A stretch of 64,000 nucleotides of DNA. Origin: Amycolatopsis benzoatilytica AK 16/65. Lineage in GTDB: Bacteria > Actinomycetota > Actinomycetes > Mycobacteriales > Pseudonocardiaceae. The stretch covers positions 6,441,176 to 6,505,175 of the forward strand of contig NZ_KB912942.1 in NCBI RefSeq assembly GCF_000383915.1. The letters run 5' to 3'. Shown in pieces: positions 53,776 through 63,410 of the stretch (the first letter of the stretch is position 1; each line of letters starts with the position of its first letter). Made by a program: the position numbers and the translations under genes. The notes under the pieces were generated by a model. The model searched no databases. It was given only the letters and a program-made list of their open reading frames with translations, and had not been told where the DNA came from.

Positions 53776-54939
53776 CTAGAACTGCGGCCCGAGCGACAGC
53801 GGGGCGACGTTGGCGCCGAACACGTTGCGCACCGCGTCGGCGACCACGTCGCGGTCTTCGTCGGGTGCGATGCCGACCAGGTTTCCGGCGGCGGCGGCGG
53901 TGCCCAGGACCTCGGCGATCCGGTTGAACGCGATCAGTTCCCGCAGCTGCGGAGCCCAGCCGATCTCGCCTTTGTTCTGCCGTGCGGCCAAATTCCGCGC
54001 CACGCGCACCGCTTTCTTGTCTATCTTGAGCTGGGCGGCGAGGTCGTAGTCGGTGGACACGTGGATCTGCGCGGAGAACCGCGACGAGAGCGCGTCGGTC
54101 AGCACCGCGCCGTGCACTCCGGGGTTGTGCCCGGCCACGACGTAGAACCCGGGTGCGGCGTCGACGACCTCGTTTTTGTGTGTTTTGATCAGGATCTGGC
54201 GTCGCCCGTCCATCGCGGGGTACACCACCGCGAGCACGGTCGGCGGGATGAGCGTGGCGTCGTCGATTAACAGCGCCCGCCCCTCGCGCATCGCGGTCAC
54301 GAGCGGCCCGTAGGCGAACTCGTAACGGCCGTCCGGGGTTTGGGTGTAGGAGCCGACGAAGTCGTCGGTCACGGTGTCGCTGTCGCCCTGGATCGTGACC
54401 AGGTCGTCGAACGCGGCCTCCACCACCGAGGTCTTCCCGGTTCCGGGCGGGCCGTACATGAGCGCGGACACGTTCGCCTCGCGCAACCGCCGCAGCGCGG
54501 TCACGTCCGACAGCCCGGACAGCTGGCGCGGGTGGTACAGCTGCCCGTTCGGGCGGCGCACGGGACCGGTCACCAGCGCGTGCGCGACGGGCGGCGCGGC
54601 GGATTTCTGCGGACCGGGGGTGGCGGCGGTTCCGCGCGGCGTGACGACAGCGGTCTTGGCGGCGTCCGCGGTCTTGTTGGTCGCGCGGTAGGCGACCGGG
54701 TTGACGCCGACCCTTTCGGCTTCCCCGCGCGCTTCCAACGTCGCCAGCGCGTTCCCGACCGCGCCCGACGACTTCCCGCCGAGTTTGGCCGCGATGGCGC
54801 CGGGGGTCAGCACGGCGGCGGGATCGTCGGCGAGGTGTTCGGCCACCATGCGGCGAAGTTCGCCGTTGCGCAGTCGGTTGGCCGCACCCGGGGAAGCGGG
54901 CGCGCTGTCGTCGGCCGGAATCCTGGCTGGCGTGGTCAC
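53776..54939 (-). CDS. MoxR-type AAA+ ATPase with N-terminal winged helix
   Basis: 387 residues from GTG 54939, AAAGGA upstream. Residues 20-85 form a winged helix (RMVAEHLADDPAAVLTPGAI, KSSGAVGNALATLEARGEA). The AAA+ module has Walker A SALMYGPPGTGKTSVVEA at about 158-175, GRALLIDDATLIPPTVLAVV (Walker B), VVAGHNPGVHGA (sensor 1) and LSSRFSAQIHVS (Arg finger region). MoxR ATPases work with VWA proteins, and one is encoded 47 bases downstream. An HTH fused to MoxR is uncommon and suggests control of its own operon. Confidence 0.85.
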   Translation of the reverse strand: MTTPARIPADDSAPASPGAANRLRNGELRRMVAEHLADDPAAVLTPGAIAAKLGGKSSGAVGNALATLEARGEAERVGVNPVAYRATNKTADAAKTAVVTPRGTAATPGPQKSAAPPVAHALVTGPVRRPNGQLYHPRQLSGLSDVTALRRLREANVSALMYGPPGTGKTSVVEAAFDDLVTIQGDSDTVTDDFVGSYTQTPDGRYEFAYGPLVTAMREGRALLIDDATLIPPTVLAVVYPAMDGRRQILIKTHKNEVVDAAPGFYVVAGHNPGVHGAVLTDALSSRFSAQIHVSTDYDLAAQLKIDKKAVRVARNLAARQNKGEIGWAPQLRELIAFNRIAEVLGTAAAAGNLVGIAPDEDRDVVADAVRNVFGANVAPLSLGPQF

Positions 54940-55139
54940 GGTGTCGGGTCCTTTCGCGTGGTTCGGTCGGCGCGACACGCAGCAGCCGCCGTTCGGCAAT
55001 GGCTGGTGTTCCAACATTCCGGGGCAATGATTCGCACCCGACACGGTTGGCTTGTCGCGGTTTCCGGTTTTCCCGGTGACACGACAAACGTAACTCGATC
55101 ACGAACACCGCACAATAGTTTCCCCCGGGCCAATTCCAG

Positions 55140-55920
55140 GTAATTTCGTCGACATTTCGGCGCGATCGGCACGCATTTCCCGGAGGCGTTTATGCAGGTC
55201 GAGCCATTTTCGGCCCGTTCGGCATGGGCACGCCGGCCGCCGGTATGACCGCAGGCGAAAGCAGTTCTGTTCAAGAAACAAGCCGGAGGAAGAAGCGGAC
55301 AAGGCGAGCGGACCGCAGTGACGAGCCCAGAGGGATCGACGACGGAGACGCCTGACACGCCGGCCCGGCCTGATGTGCTCGCCTGCTTGGCGTCAAGCGA
55401 GTCTGGGACACCGGTGGATCCCGTTGCACGGGGCGTGAGCTGCGGGAACGCTTGGCACTGGGGGATCCGACTTAGGCGGATACCGGACGACCAGACCGAT
55501 AGCCCGGGTCGGCGGCACCGCGATCGGCGGTCGCCCTCCGCGACGCCCCGGCCGGCAAGCGCGGCTCCGGGCGGCTGCGCGAGGACGCGGCGCGCGGCGC
55601 ACGCGGCGCGGGCGCTGCGCTGGACGTCGCGGCCGCACATCTGGCACCGGTCCGCATTCTTCGCGATGCGAGACGGTCGTGTGCAACACTCGGCGCGCGA
55701 CAGGGCCGACTTCGTCACGGAATACAGGATCGCGTCCACGGGATTCTTTTTCTTCGCTTTCGGCGATTGTGTCACCGCGGTCGACGCTAGCATCGGCTCG
55801 AACGGGATCACGGCAGGGAATAGAGGTATTCCGCTGTTTCGCGCAATTGCCTCGGTCGCACGCGAATAGTCGTCTCGATTGCCGTTCCGGCGGGTCATCG
55901 AGAACCTTCGGCTCGCTCGT
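55140..55920. other. Gap of about 780 bases without a confident gene
   Basis: Separates the LysM-BTAD gene from the AAA+ gene. It is A/T-richer near 55.1-55.3 and 55.7-55.9 kb, as in promoter regions. A minus-strand frame beginning at 55898 (MTRRNGNRDDYSRATEA, with CQMCGRDVQ) could encode a short zinc protein, but its downstream part loses coding character and no ribosome site decides its start. The promoter of the AAA+/VWA genes probably lies here. Confidence 0.45.
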
Positions 55921-58842
55921 TCAGGGCGCCGCGGGCGGGGAGACGGCGTCGACCGGCATCCCGGTGTCGCGGGCGCACAGCCGCTGGGCGAGGTCGACGG
56001 TGTCCGAGGTGGGAGCGGCGTCGATTTCGGCCAGGCGGGTCTGCAGGAGGGTCAGGGTGCGGGAGATGGCGTCGTGCCGGCCGAGTGCGTGCTGCAGGCG
56101 CATGATGTCGCGGTAGAGCAATTCGTTGTGGGGATCGAACGCGCGTGCGGTCTCCAGCAGGTCCAGGGTGCAGTCCGGGTCGTCGGCGACTCGGACGCGG
56201 GCGAGCGCGGCGACGGCGTCGAGCGCGTCGCGGCGGGTCGTTTCCCGGGCGGCGGCGAGCCATTCGGCCTCCAGGCCCTCGGCCAGGGGGCGGCCGTGGC
56301 GGGTCACGATCGCCTCGTAGGCGTCGGTCCGCTGCTGGGGCGTGGTGGCGGTGCGGCGGGCGGCGACCGCGTCGGCGAAGCCCCAGTAGTCCACCTCCAC
56401 CACCCTGGGGTCGAGCCGGTACTGGCCGTGCTCGGCGACCACGAGCTCGCCGACGGCGTGGCCGGTGGCGGTGTCGAGGGCGCGCCGGATCCGGGAGAGC
56501 ACGGTGCGCAGGACGCTGGCGGGGTTGCGGGGCGGCGCGTCGGGCCAGAGGGCGTCGACGATCCCGTCCCGCGACACCCCGCCGGGGTGGACAGCGAGCA
56601 ACACCAGCAGTTCGACCGGGCGGCTGCTGAATTCGCCGGACAGGTCGCGCAGGTCCTCGGGTCGTGCGGCCTCGGGCCGCCAGTGCAGGGCTGGAGCGCC
56701 GAACACCGTCAGCACCAGCGGCACCGGCGCCCTCGCGCCCGCAGCGGTCGGCGGCACCGGCGGGAGCGGTTCGCCGCCGGAGTCGCCGGGAGCCGGTTCC
56801 GGCATGGGCGGACCCGAGGTGATTTCCAGACGACCCGAGCCGTCTCCGGAATGCTCCGGCGGGGAAGGAGCAGCCTCCTCCGGTGACGCCGGCGTCGGGC
56901 GAGGCGAGCGGGCGCGGCTGTGCGGTTCGGCGTCGTCGCTCGCGCCGGCGGGGGCGTTGAGGGGTTGCGCGGCGCGCAGGAACCTCAGCAGGTCGCGGGT
57001 GGCGGTCTCGGGCAGGGTGAAGGCGCGGGTGCCGCGCAGGGGTTCGCCGGGGCCGGGGTCGGTCGCGGAGACGATCCCGCCCGCGGTGACGTAGGCGGTC
57101 GCCCCGGGACGCCATTGGCCCAGCAGCAGCGCGGCGAGGCCGCGGCCGGCGCCGTTGTCGATCAGCTGCTGCAGCCGTGCCTGCTGGCCCGGCTCGCGGG
57201 GCGGCGCCGCGATCAGGACGGCGGGCCGGGGCGGCGCCGAGGCGTCGAGAGCGGTCAGCGCGGAGTCCAGGTCGGCCACGACGGAGACCGAGTCCGGCAG
57301 GCCGGCGGCGGGCCGCGGCACGCCGAGCAGCCGGGCCAGATCGACAGCGGGCACGAACACCCTAGCCGTCGATCCGCCGTCGGGCGCGGCGGTGAGGAGG
57401 GTGAGCAGCAGGGCGCGGGCCGCGGCGTAGCCGCCGGGCCCGACCAGGCCGAGGCCCTGCGTGCGCGCCAGGTCGAACGCGACCTGCGCTCCCGCGGCCG
57501 GGTCGACGGACTCGCCGCCGGACCCGGCAGCGGCCGGGTCGAGCGCGACGTCCGCTTGTGCCGCCGGTCTGGTGCCGGTGCCGCGGGCAGTGGCGGCGAC
57601 GATCGCCCGGCTCTCGGTCCCGGTGTCGACGCGCCTCGATCGCGATGCCACGCCAGCGCGGGGTTCGGGCCGGTCCTCGTGCGGCGCGGGCTCGTCGACT
57701 GCGGCCTCGAGTTCGTTGTCTTCGTCGCGGTGCCGGGCGCGCTGGTGGGCCAGGTGCAGCCGGTACACCACGGGCGCGACGGGCAGGTCGTCGTCGCGCC
57801 GGCCGCTGCCGGGCCGGTAGCGCGCGTGGCGTCGCCGTCGCGCGAGCACGAGCAGAGCGCTGACCGCCGCGGCCAGGCCCAGGCTGACGAACACCTCGCC
57901 GCTGCCCCACGTCGCCGCGCCCCCAGCGTGCTCGTCCTCGGCGTCGGCAGCGGGATGCGCGGTGGCCGGGGCGGGCTCTGTGCGGCCTGGCACGGGGCGC
58001 GGCGGCGCGGTCGTGCTCGCAGCCGGGTGTGCTGGTCCGCCGACGGGAGCGTCGCTCGCGGGCGTCGGGTCCGGTGGCGCCGACGACGGTGCAGGCAGGG
58101 CGGGCAGCGGGTCGGCGGCAGGGAGGCGGAGGGCGTCGCCGGGGTGGACGAGGTTCGGGTTGGTCAGCACACGTCCGCCTGGCTGGGCGCTGCCCCGGCT
58201 GAGCGCCCAGATCTCCGGCCAGCGGTCTCCGTCCCCCAGCCGGCGTTGCGCGATCCGCCACAGCGAGTCGTGCACTCCGCCTGCCGGTGGCCGGACCCGC
58301 ACGGTTCCCGGCCCGGCCGCAGGCAGGGACCGCGGCAGCGGGGTGCCGGTGCGGTCGCCGGCGACCCGCGGGTTCGGGGCAGCGGCGGTCGCGGCGTGGC
58401 CGGCGGGCGGTGCGGACGCGGGCGGGGCGGCAGGCGCGGCGGTGGCGGTGCGGCCCATGACAGCGAGCAGCAGGGCGCCGACGAGAACGGCCGCGACGCG
58501 CCGCACCGGGCCTGTCTGCCGTCGCAGTTGCGGCCACCGGGCGCCTCGGGCGACCTCTGCTGCGCAGACCGCGACGTCGATGACGAACACGAGCCAGATC
58601 AGCCACGCCAGGCAGGCGAGTGCGTCGAGCAGGAAATGCGTCGACGTCGGCGCCGTCAACACCGACCCGATCTCGTGCGGGGTCGGCAGGTGGTCGGGCA
58701 GGGGCCACCCCGCGCCGCGGATCAGCGCCGCCGGAAGACCGGCCGCCAGCGCGGCCAGCACGACGGCCGCGAGCAGCCCGCGCCCCGCCCTTCCCAGCAG
58801 CCGCGCGAAGCGCGCGATCCCGACCCGACGAGACGCCGCCAT
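55921..58842 (-). CDS. Membrane-anchored LysM plus BTAD (SARP-like) regulator
   Basis: 973 residues. Two N-terminal hydrophobic regions (LLAAVVLAALAAGLPAALI, FLLDALACLAWLIWLVFVID) and one near 110-130 precede a LysM-like domain (DSLWRIAQRRLGDGDRWPEI, LVHPGDALRLP) at about 190-240. Then comes another membrane helix, a long variable region, and at about 710-970 an OmpR-like winged helix with the bacterial transcriptional activation domain (SRDGIVDALWPDAPPRNPAS, VLRTVLSRIRRALD). Such regulators may sense wall or envelope signals and control the operon. It overlaps the upstream gene by ATGA. Confidence 0.82.
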   Translation of the reverse strand: MAASRRVGIARFARLLGRAGRGLLAAVVLAALAAGLPAALIRGAGWPLPDHLPTPHEIGSVLTAPTSTHFLLDALACLAWLIWLVFVIDVAVCAAEVARGARWPQLRRQTGPVRRVAAVLVGALLLAVMGRTATAAPAAPPASAPPAGHAATAAAPNPRVAGDRTGTPLPRSLPAAGPGTVRVRPPAGGVHDSLWRIAQRRLGDGDRWPEIWALSRGSAQPGGRVLTNPNLVHPGDALRLPAADPLPALPAPSSAPPDPTPASDAPVGGPAHPAASTTAPPRPVPGRTEPAPATAHPAADAEDEHAGGAATWGSGEVFVSLGLAAAVSALLVLARRRRHARYRPGSGRRDDDLPVAPVVYRLHLAHQRARHRDEDNELEAAVDEPAPHEDRPEPRAGVASRSRRVDTGTESRAIVAATARGTGTRPAAQADVALDPAAAGSGGESVDPAAGAQVAFDLARTQGLGLVGPGGYAAARALLLTLLTAAPDGGSTARVFVPAVDLARLLGVPRPAAGLPDSVSVVADLDSALTALDASAPPRPAVLIAAPPREPGQQARLQQLIDNGAGRGLAALLLGQWRPGATAYVTAGGIVSATDPGPGEPLRGTRAFTLPETATRDLLRFLRAAQPLNAPAGASDDAEPHSRARSPRPTPASPEEAAPSPPEHSGDGSGRLEITSGPPMPEPAPGDSGGEPLPPVPPTAAGARAPVPLVLTVFGAPALHWRPEAARPEDLRDLSGEFSSRPVELLVLLAVHPGGVSRDGIVDALWPDAPPRNPASVLRTVLSRIRRALDTATGHAVGELVVAEHGQYRLDPRVVEVDYWGFADAVAARRTATTPQQRTDAYEAIVTRHGRPLAEGLEAEWLAAARETTRRDALDAVAALARVRVADDPDCTLDLLETARAFDPHNELLYRDIMRLQHALGRHDAISRTLTLLQTRLAEIDAAPTSDTVDLAQRLCARDTGMPVDAVSPPAAP

Positions 58843-59273
58843 CAGCTGCTCGCCGCGCCGACCGCTGCCCCGCTGGCGGCGGGCCCATCCGGTGCAGGCC
58901 GCGCGGGTGCTGCGGGGCGTGCGGCCTGCGTCGCAGCGGCGGCCTGACTGCCGGTGCCGGCAGGGTCGTTCTTCGTCGCGCTCGGGCGCTTGCGCTTGCC
59001 GCTGCGGGCGGGCTTGGCAGCCTGGTCTCGCCAGCGCGCGAGGGCGGCGGCCGGGACGTCGGTGACCTGGGCCAGCTCCGGCAGGTCGATGACGTCGCCT
59101 GCCGCGGCCAGGACCTCGCCGATCTCACGTTCGAGGTCGGCCAGCTGCCCGGCGAGTTCGGCCTGCCTGCGGGCCAGCGCGCCCACGCCGGCGGCCGCCT
59201 GGGCGCGGCGGGCGCTGCGTTGCGAGTCTCGTTCCTGAAGCCGGCGGGCGATCTCTTCTTCCGAGGCGACCAT
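58842..59273 (-). CDS. Small coiled-coil protein (143 aa)
   Basis: The N-terminal 70 residues are a heptad-rich helix (EIARRLQERDSQRSARRAQA, LARRQAELAGQLADLEREIG), then a predicted short HTH-like segment VIDLPELAQVTDVPAAALAR. The Ala/Pro-rich tail is disordered. It ends on the ATG of the LysM-BTAD gene. May bind DNA or partner proteins; function unknown. Confidence 0.65.
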   Translation of the reverse strand: MVASEEEIARRLQERDSQRSARRAQAAAGVGALARRQAELAGQLADLEREIGEVLAAAGDVIDLPELAQVTDVPAAALARWRDQAAKPARSGKRKRPSATKNDPAGTGSQAAAATQAARPAAPARPAPDGPAASGAAVGAASS

Positions 59274-59308
59274 GCCGTGTCCTCCTGATCGTGATGGTCA
59301 AGCCGTGG

Positions 59309-59746
59309 TCAGGGTTCGAGTCCGGTGATGCCGCGTTGCGGATGCGCTGCGCCGTGCCCGCGCGTCGGGATGTCGCGGACGCCGATCAGCGACAGCAGCT
59401 GGGTGCGGTAGGTACGGGTGACCTCGACCGTGACGGTGTCGCCGCCGACGGCGACCGTGCCCGCCGCTGCGATGCCCTCGAGGTAGCGGCGGGCGAGCAT
59501 GTCGGCGCGGGCGGCGTCCAGGCGGATCCGGCCGGTGGCCCGGTAGGCGGCGATGTCGACGGCTTGGGCGCCGGCGCGGGCCGCGGACTCGGCCTCGCCG
59601 TCGGCGCGGATGCGGGTGGCGAGCGCGAGGCCGCCGTCGAGGCTCAGCCCGGCCATGGCCAGCAGCCCGAGCATCACGGTCACGACGAACGCCGTCAGCT
59701 GGCCGCGGCCCGCACGCCACCAACACCCGAGCCCGCGGACGGTCAC
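59309..59746 (-). CDS. TadG/TadE-like secreted pseudopilin-like protein (145 aa)
   Basis: GTG 59746 overlaps the stop of the preceding gene. N-terminal [30 protein letters not shown] is a membrane helix of the TadE/TadG type with the Asp-Gly-Gly following it. The mature part ([38 protein letters not shown]) fits an extracytoplasmic domain. One of four Tad-like proteins in a row; no TadA ATPase, TadC or prepilin peptidase is in the window. Confidence 0.65.
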   Translation of the reverse strand: MTVRGLGCWWRAGRGQLTAFVVTVMLGLLAMAGLSLDGGLALATRIRADGEAESAARAGAQAVDIAAYRATGRIRLDAARADMLARRYLEGIAAAGTVAVGGDTVTVEVTRTYRTQLLSLIGVRDIPTRGHGAAHPQRGITGLEP

Positions 59747-61116
59747 GGCGTGCCGCCGCCGGGCGAGGACCGGTGAAGGTCGACGATCTCGCTGGCGCTC
59801 GCGTGCATCGCGAGGCTCGCCGGCACGCCCAGCGGGCGGCCCGCACCGAAGTCGACCGTGCAGGAAATGCCGACCGTGACGGGCATCCCGGCGGTGAGGC
59901 CGGCGCTGGTCGTGGTCTGCAGGTTCCGGCATGCGACGCCGGCGCGGGCCAACGCCGCCTGTGCGGTGTCCTGCGCGGCGCGTGCGGCCGCGGGGCTCGA
60001 ACGTTGCAGGCTCGCGGCGCGCGCTGCCTGGTGGGCAGCGTCGTCGAGCCGCAGGCGCGCATCGACGCCGCGGTGCACCACCACGGCGACGAACACCATC
60101 ACCAGCACCAGCACCGGCGCCAGCAGGACCGCCTCCGCCGTCGCCGACCCCCGATCCGACCGTCGACCGTCCCCGCGGCGCTCCGCCGCGCTGCAATCGG
60201 CATCGTCCGGCGCGGCAGTCGCGGCTCGGTTCGCCGCGAGGTCCGGCCAGGCCGACCGCGGGAGTTCCCAGGCGAACGGTCCGGTGCCGGTGAGATCGCG
60301 TGCCGCGGTGATGTAGGCGAAGACCCCGCGCGACAGGTCCTCGGCGGCCGCGGCCATCCGGGTCACGTCGTCGAGTCGGGGCAGTTCGGCGAGCACGCGT
60401 TCGGTCCGGGCCGCCTGGTCACGACGGGCGAGCTTGTCCTCCCAGGCCCGGGTCAAGCAGGTGCAGCTGCGCAGCCGGGCCGCGACCTCCGCGGCACTGC
60501 GGTCGATGCGCTCGACCGCGACCCGGGCGAGGTCGGCGAGGTCGGCCCGGGATGAGTCGTGCGCGAGTTCGGCCGCCAGCGTGCGGGCATCGCGTGTCCT
60601 GTCGAGGCAGCACAGGACGTCCCAGACCGCGATGTGGGCCTGTTCCAGGACGGTCGGGTCCAGCCAGGCCGTTGCGCGGGAACGGTGCAGCTCGTTCACG
60701 CAGGCGAGGAGATCGGACACCGTCTTGCAGACGGCCGGCGAGAGGTCCCGGAAGTCGCGGAGCCGGTAGAAGAACTCGCCTCGGCGACGCTCGATCCGGC
60801 ACTGCAGTGACGGGACGGGGTGGCGGTGCTCGGTGAGCAGGCCGGCGGCGTTTCTCCACGCGCTGATTCCGGTGACGGCCAGCGCGACGACGGCCCCAGC
60901 GCACGCGCCCGCGCCTGCCCAGCCGTGTCCTGCGCCGATGACGGCGGCAGCGGTGAAGGCCGCCCCGAGCAGCCCGGCCGCGACGCCGCCCGGGCGCACC
61001 GCGGCGCGGACGCGCTCCCGGGTCCAGCGGGCCGAGGACACGGCCGGGTTGAGCACCAAGGTGTCCGGGCCGTCGGCGAACGACGCGACGCGCACCGGCG
61101 AGGTGTGTCTGGTCAT
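59743..61116 (-). CDS. Membrane protein fused to a TadE-like domain
   Basis: 457 residues. The first part has two membrane helices ([36 protein letters not shown]) followed by a helical cytoplasmic domain (ECRIER-like [40 protein letters not shown]). At about residue 320 a second, TadE-like module begins: [20 protein letters not shown] then [14 protein letters not shown]. Fusion of a membrane/cytosolic protein to a pseudopilin-like piece is unusual. Overlaps both neighbours by ATGA/GTG-type junctions. Confidence 0.62.
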   Translation of the reverse strand: MTRHTSPVRVASFADGPDTLVLNPAVSSARWTRERVRAAVRPGGVAAGLLGAAFTAAAVIGAGHGWAGAGACAGAVVALAVTGISAWRNAAGLLTEHRHPVPSLQCRIERRRGEFFYRLRDFRDLSPAVCKTVSDLLACVNELHRSRATAWLDPTVLEQAHIAVWDVLCCLDRTRDARTLAAELAHDSSRADLADLARVAVERIDRSAAEVAARLRSCTCLTRAWEDKLARRDQAARTERVLAELPRLDDVTRMAAAAEDLSRGVFAYITAARDLTGTGPFAWELPRSAWPDLAANRAATAAPDDADCSAAERRGDGRRSDRGSATAEAVLLAPVLVLVMVFVAVVVHRGVDARLRLDDAAHQAARAASLQRSSPAAARAAQDTAQAALARAGVACRNLQTTTSAGLTAGMPVTVGISCTVDFGAGRPLGVPASLAMHASASEIVDLHRSSPGGGTP

Positions 61117-61580
61117 GGGGTTCCTTGGTCTGCGCCGGCCGGGAGCCCGCGGCCGGGGAGGACGGCTGCGGCGGTGTCCGGGACGAACCTCTCAACGGGG
61201 CCAACGCTTTCGGCGTGCACCGGCAATCGGAAGCCGGGCAGGACGGCGGCGGCTTCGCCGGCCACGGTCGCGGAGGCCGTCGCCGGTCCGCGGTCGACGA
61301 CGAGGCGCGGCGAGTGCAGAGATGTTCCGGCGAGCTGGTCGAGCAGACGTCGGCCGGCGCGCTGACCGGCGGCGGCGGTGCCGTTCTGGGTTCGTGCCGC
61401 GGCCAGCGCTTGCGACGCTGCGGCTTGCGCGACATGGGTGGCGTGCGACCAGAGCGCGAACTGGATGATGGCGAGCAGGGCGAGCATCAGCAACGGCGCC
61501 GCGAGGACGAGTTCCACGGTCGCTTCGCCGCGGTCGCGCCCCGGCGGTTCGCGGACCTGCGCATGGCGGGAGGCGGGCAC
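61113..61580 (-). CDS. TadE-like pseudopilin
   Basis: 155 residues. After a basic leader, [20 protein letters not shown] begins the hydrophobic segment; Gly-Glu with Glu at +5 resembles a prepilin-type processing site. Extracytoplasmic remainder with [19 protein letters not shown]. The GTG follows the small upstream gene by one base. TadE proteins join Flp-type pili or other envelope assemblies. Confidence 0.72.
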   Translation of the reverse strand: MPASRHAQVREPPGRDRGEATVELVLAAPLLMLALLAIIQFALWSHATHVAQAAASQALAAARTQNGTAAAGQRAGRRLLDQLAGTSLHSPRLVVDRGPATASATVAGEAAAVLPGFRLPVHAESVGPVERFVPDTAAAVLPGRGLPAGADQGTP

Positions 61581-61581
61581 G

Positions 61582-61779
61582 TCAGCTCCCGCCGAGGTCG
61601 ATGGAGCGCGCTTTGGCGGTCAACTTCGCCACGATGATCGCGACGATGGCGATCGCTGCGATGGCCAGCAGCGCGGTGACGATCACGGTCGTGGTGATCT
61701 CTCCGCGGTCCGGTTGCGCGCGCAGCGCGGCGGCTTCCGCGCGCAGCAGAACCCATGCGAGATGCAGGTCGTCGGTCAC
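61582..61779 (-). CDS. Flp/TadE-like small membrane peptide (65 aa)
   Basis: GTG 61779. DRGEITTTVIVTALLAIAAI is again Gly-Glu followed by a long hydrophobic helix, then KLTAKARSIDLGGS. The layout matches short Flp-like pilins, and it heads the minus-strand operon, so it may be the major subunit. Confidence is limited by its size. Confidence 0.6.
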   Translation of the reverse strand: MTDDLHLAWVLLRAEAAALRAQPDRGEITTTVIVTALLAIAAIAIVAIIVAKLTAKARSIDLGGS

Positions 61780-61993
61780 GCCGGCTCCCCTTCTGGTCGA
61801 CTTTCGTTGTCACGGCCGTTGTTTCGCCGGGTGTCGGGATACCCGCGAGTTCGTTCGCGGGCGAGATCTTTGGTTTGGCCTGCTGTGCAGGTAGTGGTGG
61901 GTTCACTCGATCGCGTGGAGATGTTGACGTCCGGTCGCGAATCCTGAAGAGATGTCGGAGATTGTGCTGGTTGGTCGTCTCCGTTGAAGTGGG
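61780..61993. promoter_or_regulatory. Divergent promoter region of Tad-like operon and integrase trio
   Basis: 214 bases between divergent genes. A hairpin CCCGCGA (61842-61848) / TCGCGGG (61855-61861) with a 6-base loop may be an operator or a recombination-site feature. Confidence 0.4.
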
Positions 61994-61999
61994 GTGCCT

Positions 62000-63085
62000 A
62001 TGGCGCTGGCGGTGGCGCGTTCGCTCGGGTCCGCCCAGCGGCTTCGGACGCCACAGGAGTTTGAGGACTTCGAGCAGGAACTGGTCGACCAGTACGCGCT
62101 GGCGATGGTCGGCGCTGGACTGACCGACAGCTACGTCTCCCGTGAACGCGCGGTCGTGTTCGACTTCATCCACTTTCTTGGGCGTCCAGTATGGACAGCC
62201 GAGCCAGCCGACGCCGACCGATACCTCGTCTACCTCCGACGCGAGCGTGGCTCGGCGAAGTCCACTGTCCGGCACAAAGCGTTGTCGTTGGCCGGGTACT
62301 ACGACTTTCTGATCTCCCGGTACCAGGGCGACATTCACGCGCTTACTGGTCACGTTCTTAGCCAGCCGATCGATGAGCACAATCGACCGGCCCGCACCGA
62401 ACACGGCGCCGGTCGCGTGCCCCCTTCGGAATCCGAGGTCGACACCTTGTTCAGCGCCTGGGCCGCCAGCCTCAAGGAAGCACGCAAGTTCCTGCCAGCG
62501 GCACGTGACTACTTCGCCGCATCGCTGTGGCGTCGGGCAGGCCTGCGGATTCAGGAGACCGTGATGCTCGACATCCGCGACTGGCGTCCTGATCTGGGCG
62601 ACTACGGAAAGCTGCATGTGCGGTTCGGCAAGGGCAGCTGCGGACGCGGCCCCAAGACCCGCCTGGTCCCCGCAATCAACTCCGTTGACGCCTTGATGTC
62701 GTGGTGGCTCATGGACATTCGTCATCAGTTCGGAGACGACTGGGCTGACCCGGACGCCCCGATGCTGCCCAGCGAACGACGTGACCGCGACACCGGGAGG
62801 TGCCTTCGAGCTGGAGACGACGCGTTGCGCTCGGGTCTGGCCGATGCGGTGTCTCGCTGGCTCCCCAGCTGGGAGGGCACGCTGACGCCGCACGGGCTCC
62901 GGCACTTCTGTGCGTCGTCGCTCTACGCGCACGGCGTGGATCTCAAGGCGATCCAGGACTTGCTCGGCCACGAATGGCTTTCGACCACGACTCGCTACAT
63001 CCATGTCCAGGCCGAGCACATCGAGCAAGCTTGGGACGCCGCGAACAATCGGGTGGCAGCGCGTCTCGCTGACGAACAGGAGTGA
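62000..63085 (+). CDS. Tyrosine-type recombinase/integrase
   Basis: 361 residues (363 if the GTG at 61994 is used). SAM-like core-binding domain (YVSRERAVVFDFIHFLGRPV), then catalytic residues in RRAGLRIQETVML (Arg), TPHGLRHFCASSLYAHGV (HxxR) and LLGHEWLSTTTRYIHVQ (H, Tyr). Complete. The stop is 4 bases before the XRE gene, with which it forms a trio. It may move a separate element or act on the chromosome end of the island. Confidence 0.9.
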   Translation: MALAVARSLGSAQRLRTPQEFEDFEQELVDQYALAMVGAGLTDSYVSRERAVVFDFIHFLGRPVWTAEPADADRYLVYLRRERGSAKSTVRHKALSLAGYYDFLISRYQGDIHALTGHVLSQPIDEHNRPARTEHGAGRVPPSESEVDTLFSAWAASLKEARKFLPAARDYFAASLWRRAGLRIQETVMLDIRDWRPDLGDYGKLHVRFGKGSCGRGPKTRLVPAINSVDALMSWWLMDIRHQFGDDWADPDAPMLPSERRDRDTGRCLRAGDDALRSGLADAVSRWLPSWEGTLTPHGLRHFCASSLYAHGVDLKAIQDLLGHEWLSTTTRYIHVQAEHIEQAWDAANNRVAARLADEQE

Positions 63086-63089
63086 TCCG

Positions 63090-63410
63090 GTGCTGTGGAA
63101 TCTGCGGCTCAAGGCCGCCGAGCGCGGGATCTGGAAGTCCACTGAACTCCGGCGGCGGCTGGCCGAGGCCGGCCTGGAGATCAGCGCGGGCAAGATGTCC
63201 GGCCTGTGGACCGGCTCGCCGACCACCATCCGGCTTGATGACCTCGACATCATCTGCGCGGTCCTGGACTGCCAGCCCTCGGACCTGTTGATCTGTGAAC
63301 CCGAAAAAGTCGCAGCTCGACGGCCCGCTCGACGCGAGCGCGCGACTGCGGACGGTGTGGCTGTCGTTCGTCCTCGGCTCGGGCGCAACCGGACGACACC
63401 ACCGGCATGA
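63090..63410 (+). CDS. XRE/Cro-type helix-turn-helix regulator (106 aa)
   Basis: GTG 63090. A compact HTH of about 70 residues: LRLKAAERGIWKSTELRRRL, ISAGKMSGLWTGSPTTIRLD, LDIICAVLDCQPSDLLI, the layout of small Cro/C1 proteins with the DLL end. Basic tail. Coupled to the upstream integrase and to the downstream zinc-finger gene (ATGA overlap), probably repressing the trio. Confidence 0.82.
   Translation: MLWNLRLKAAERGIWKSTELRRRLAEAGLEISAGKMSGLWTGSPTTIRLDDLDIICAVLDCQPSDLLICEPEKVAARRPARRERATADGVAVVRPRLGRNRTTPPA

Noticed and set aside
55318..55869. 183-codon plus-strand frame in the 55 kb gap
   Set aside because: No ribosome site, no motif, and mixed base composition across the frame.
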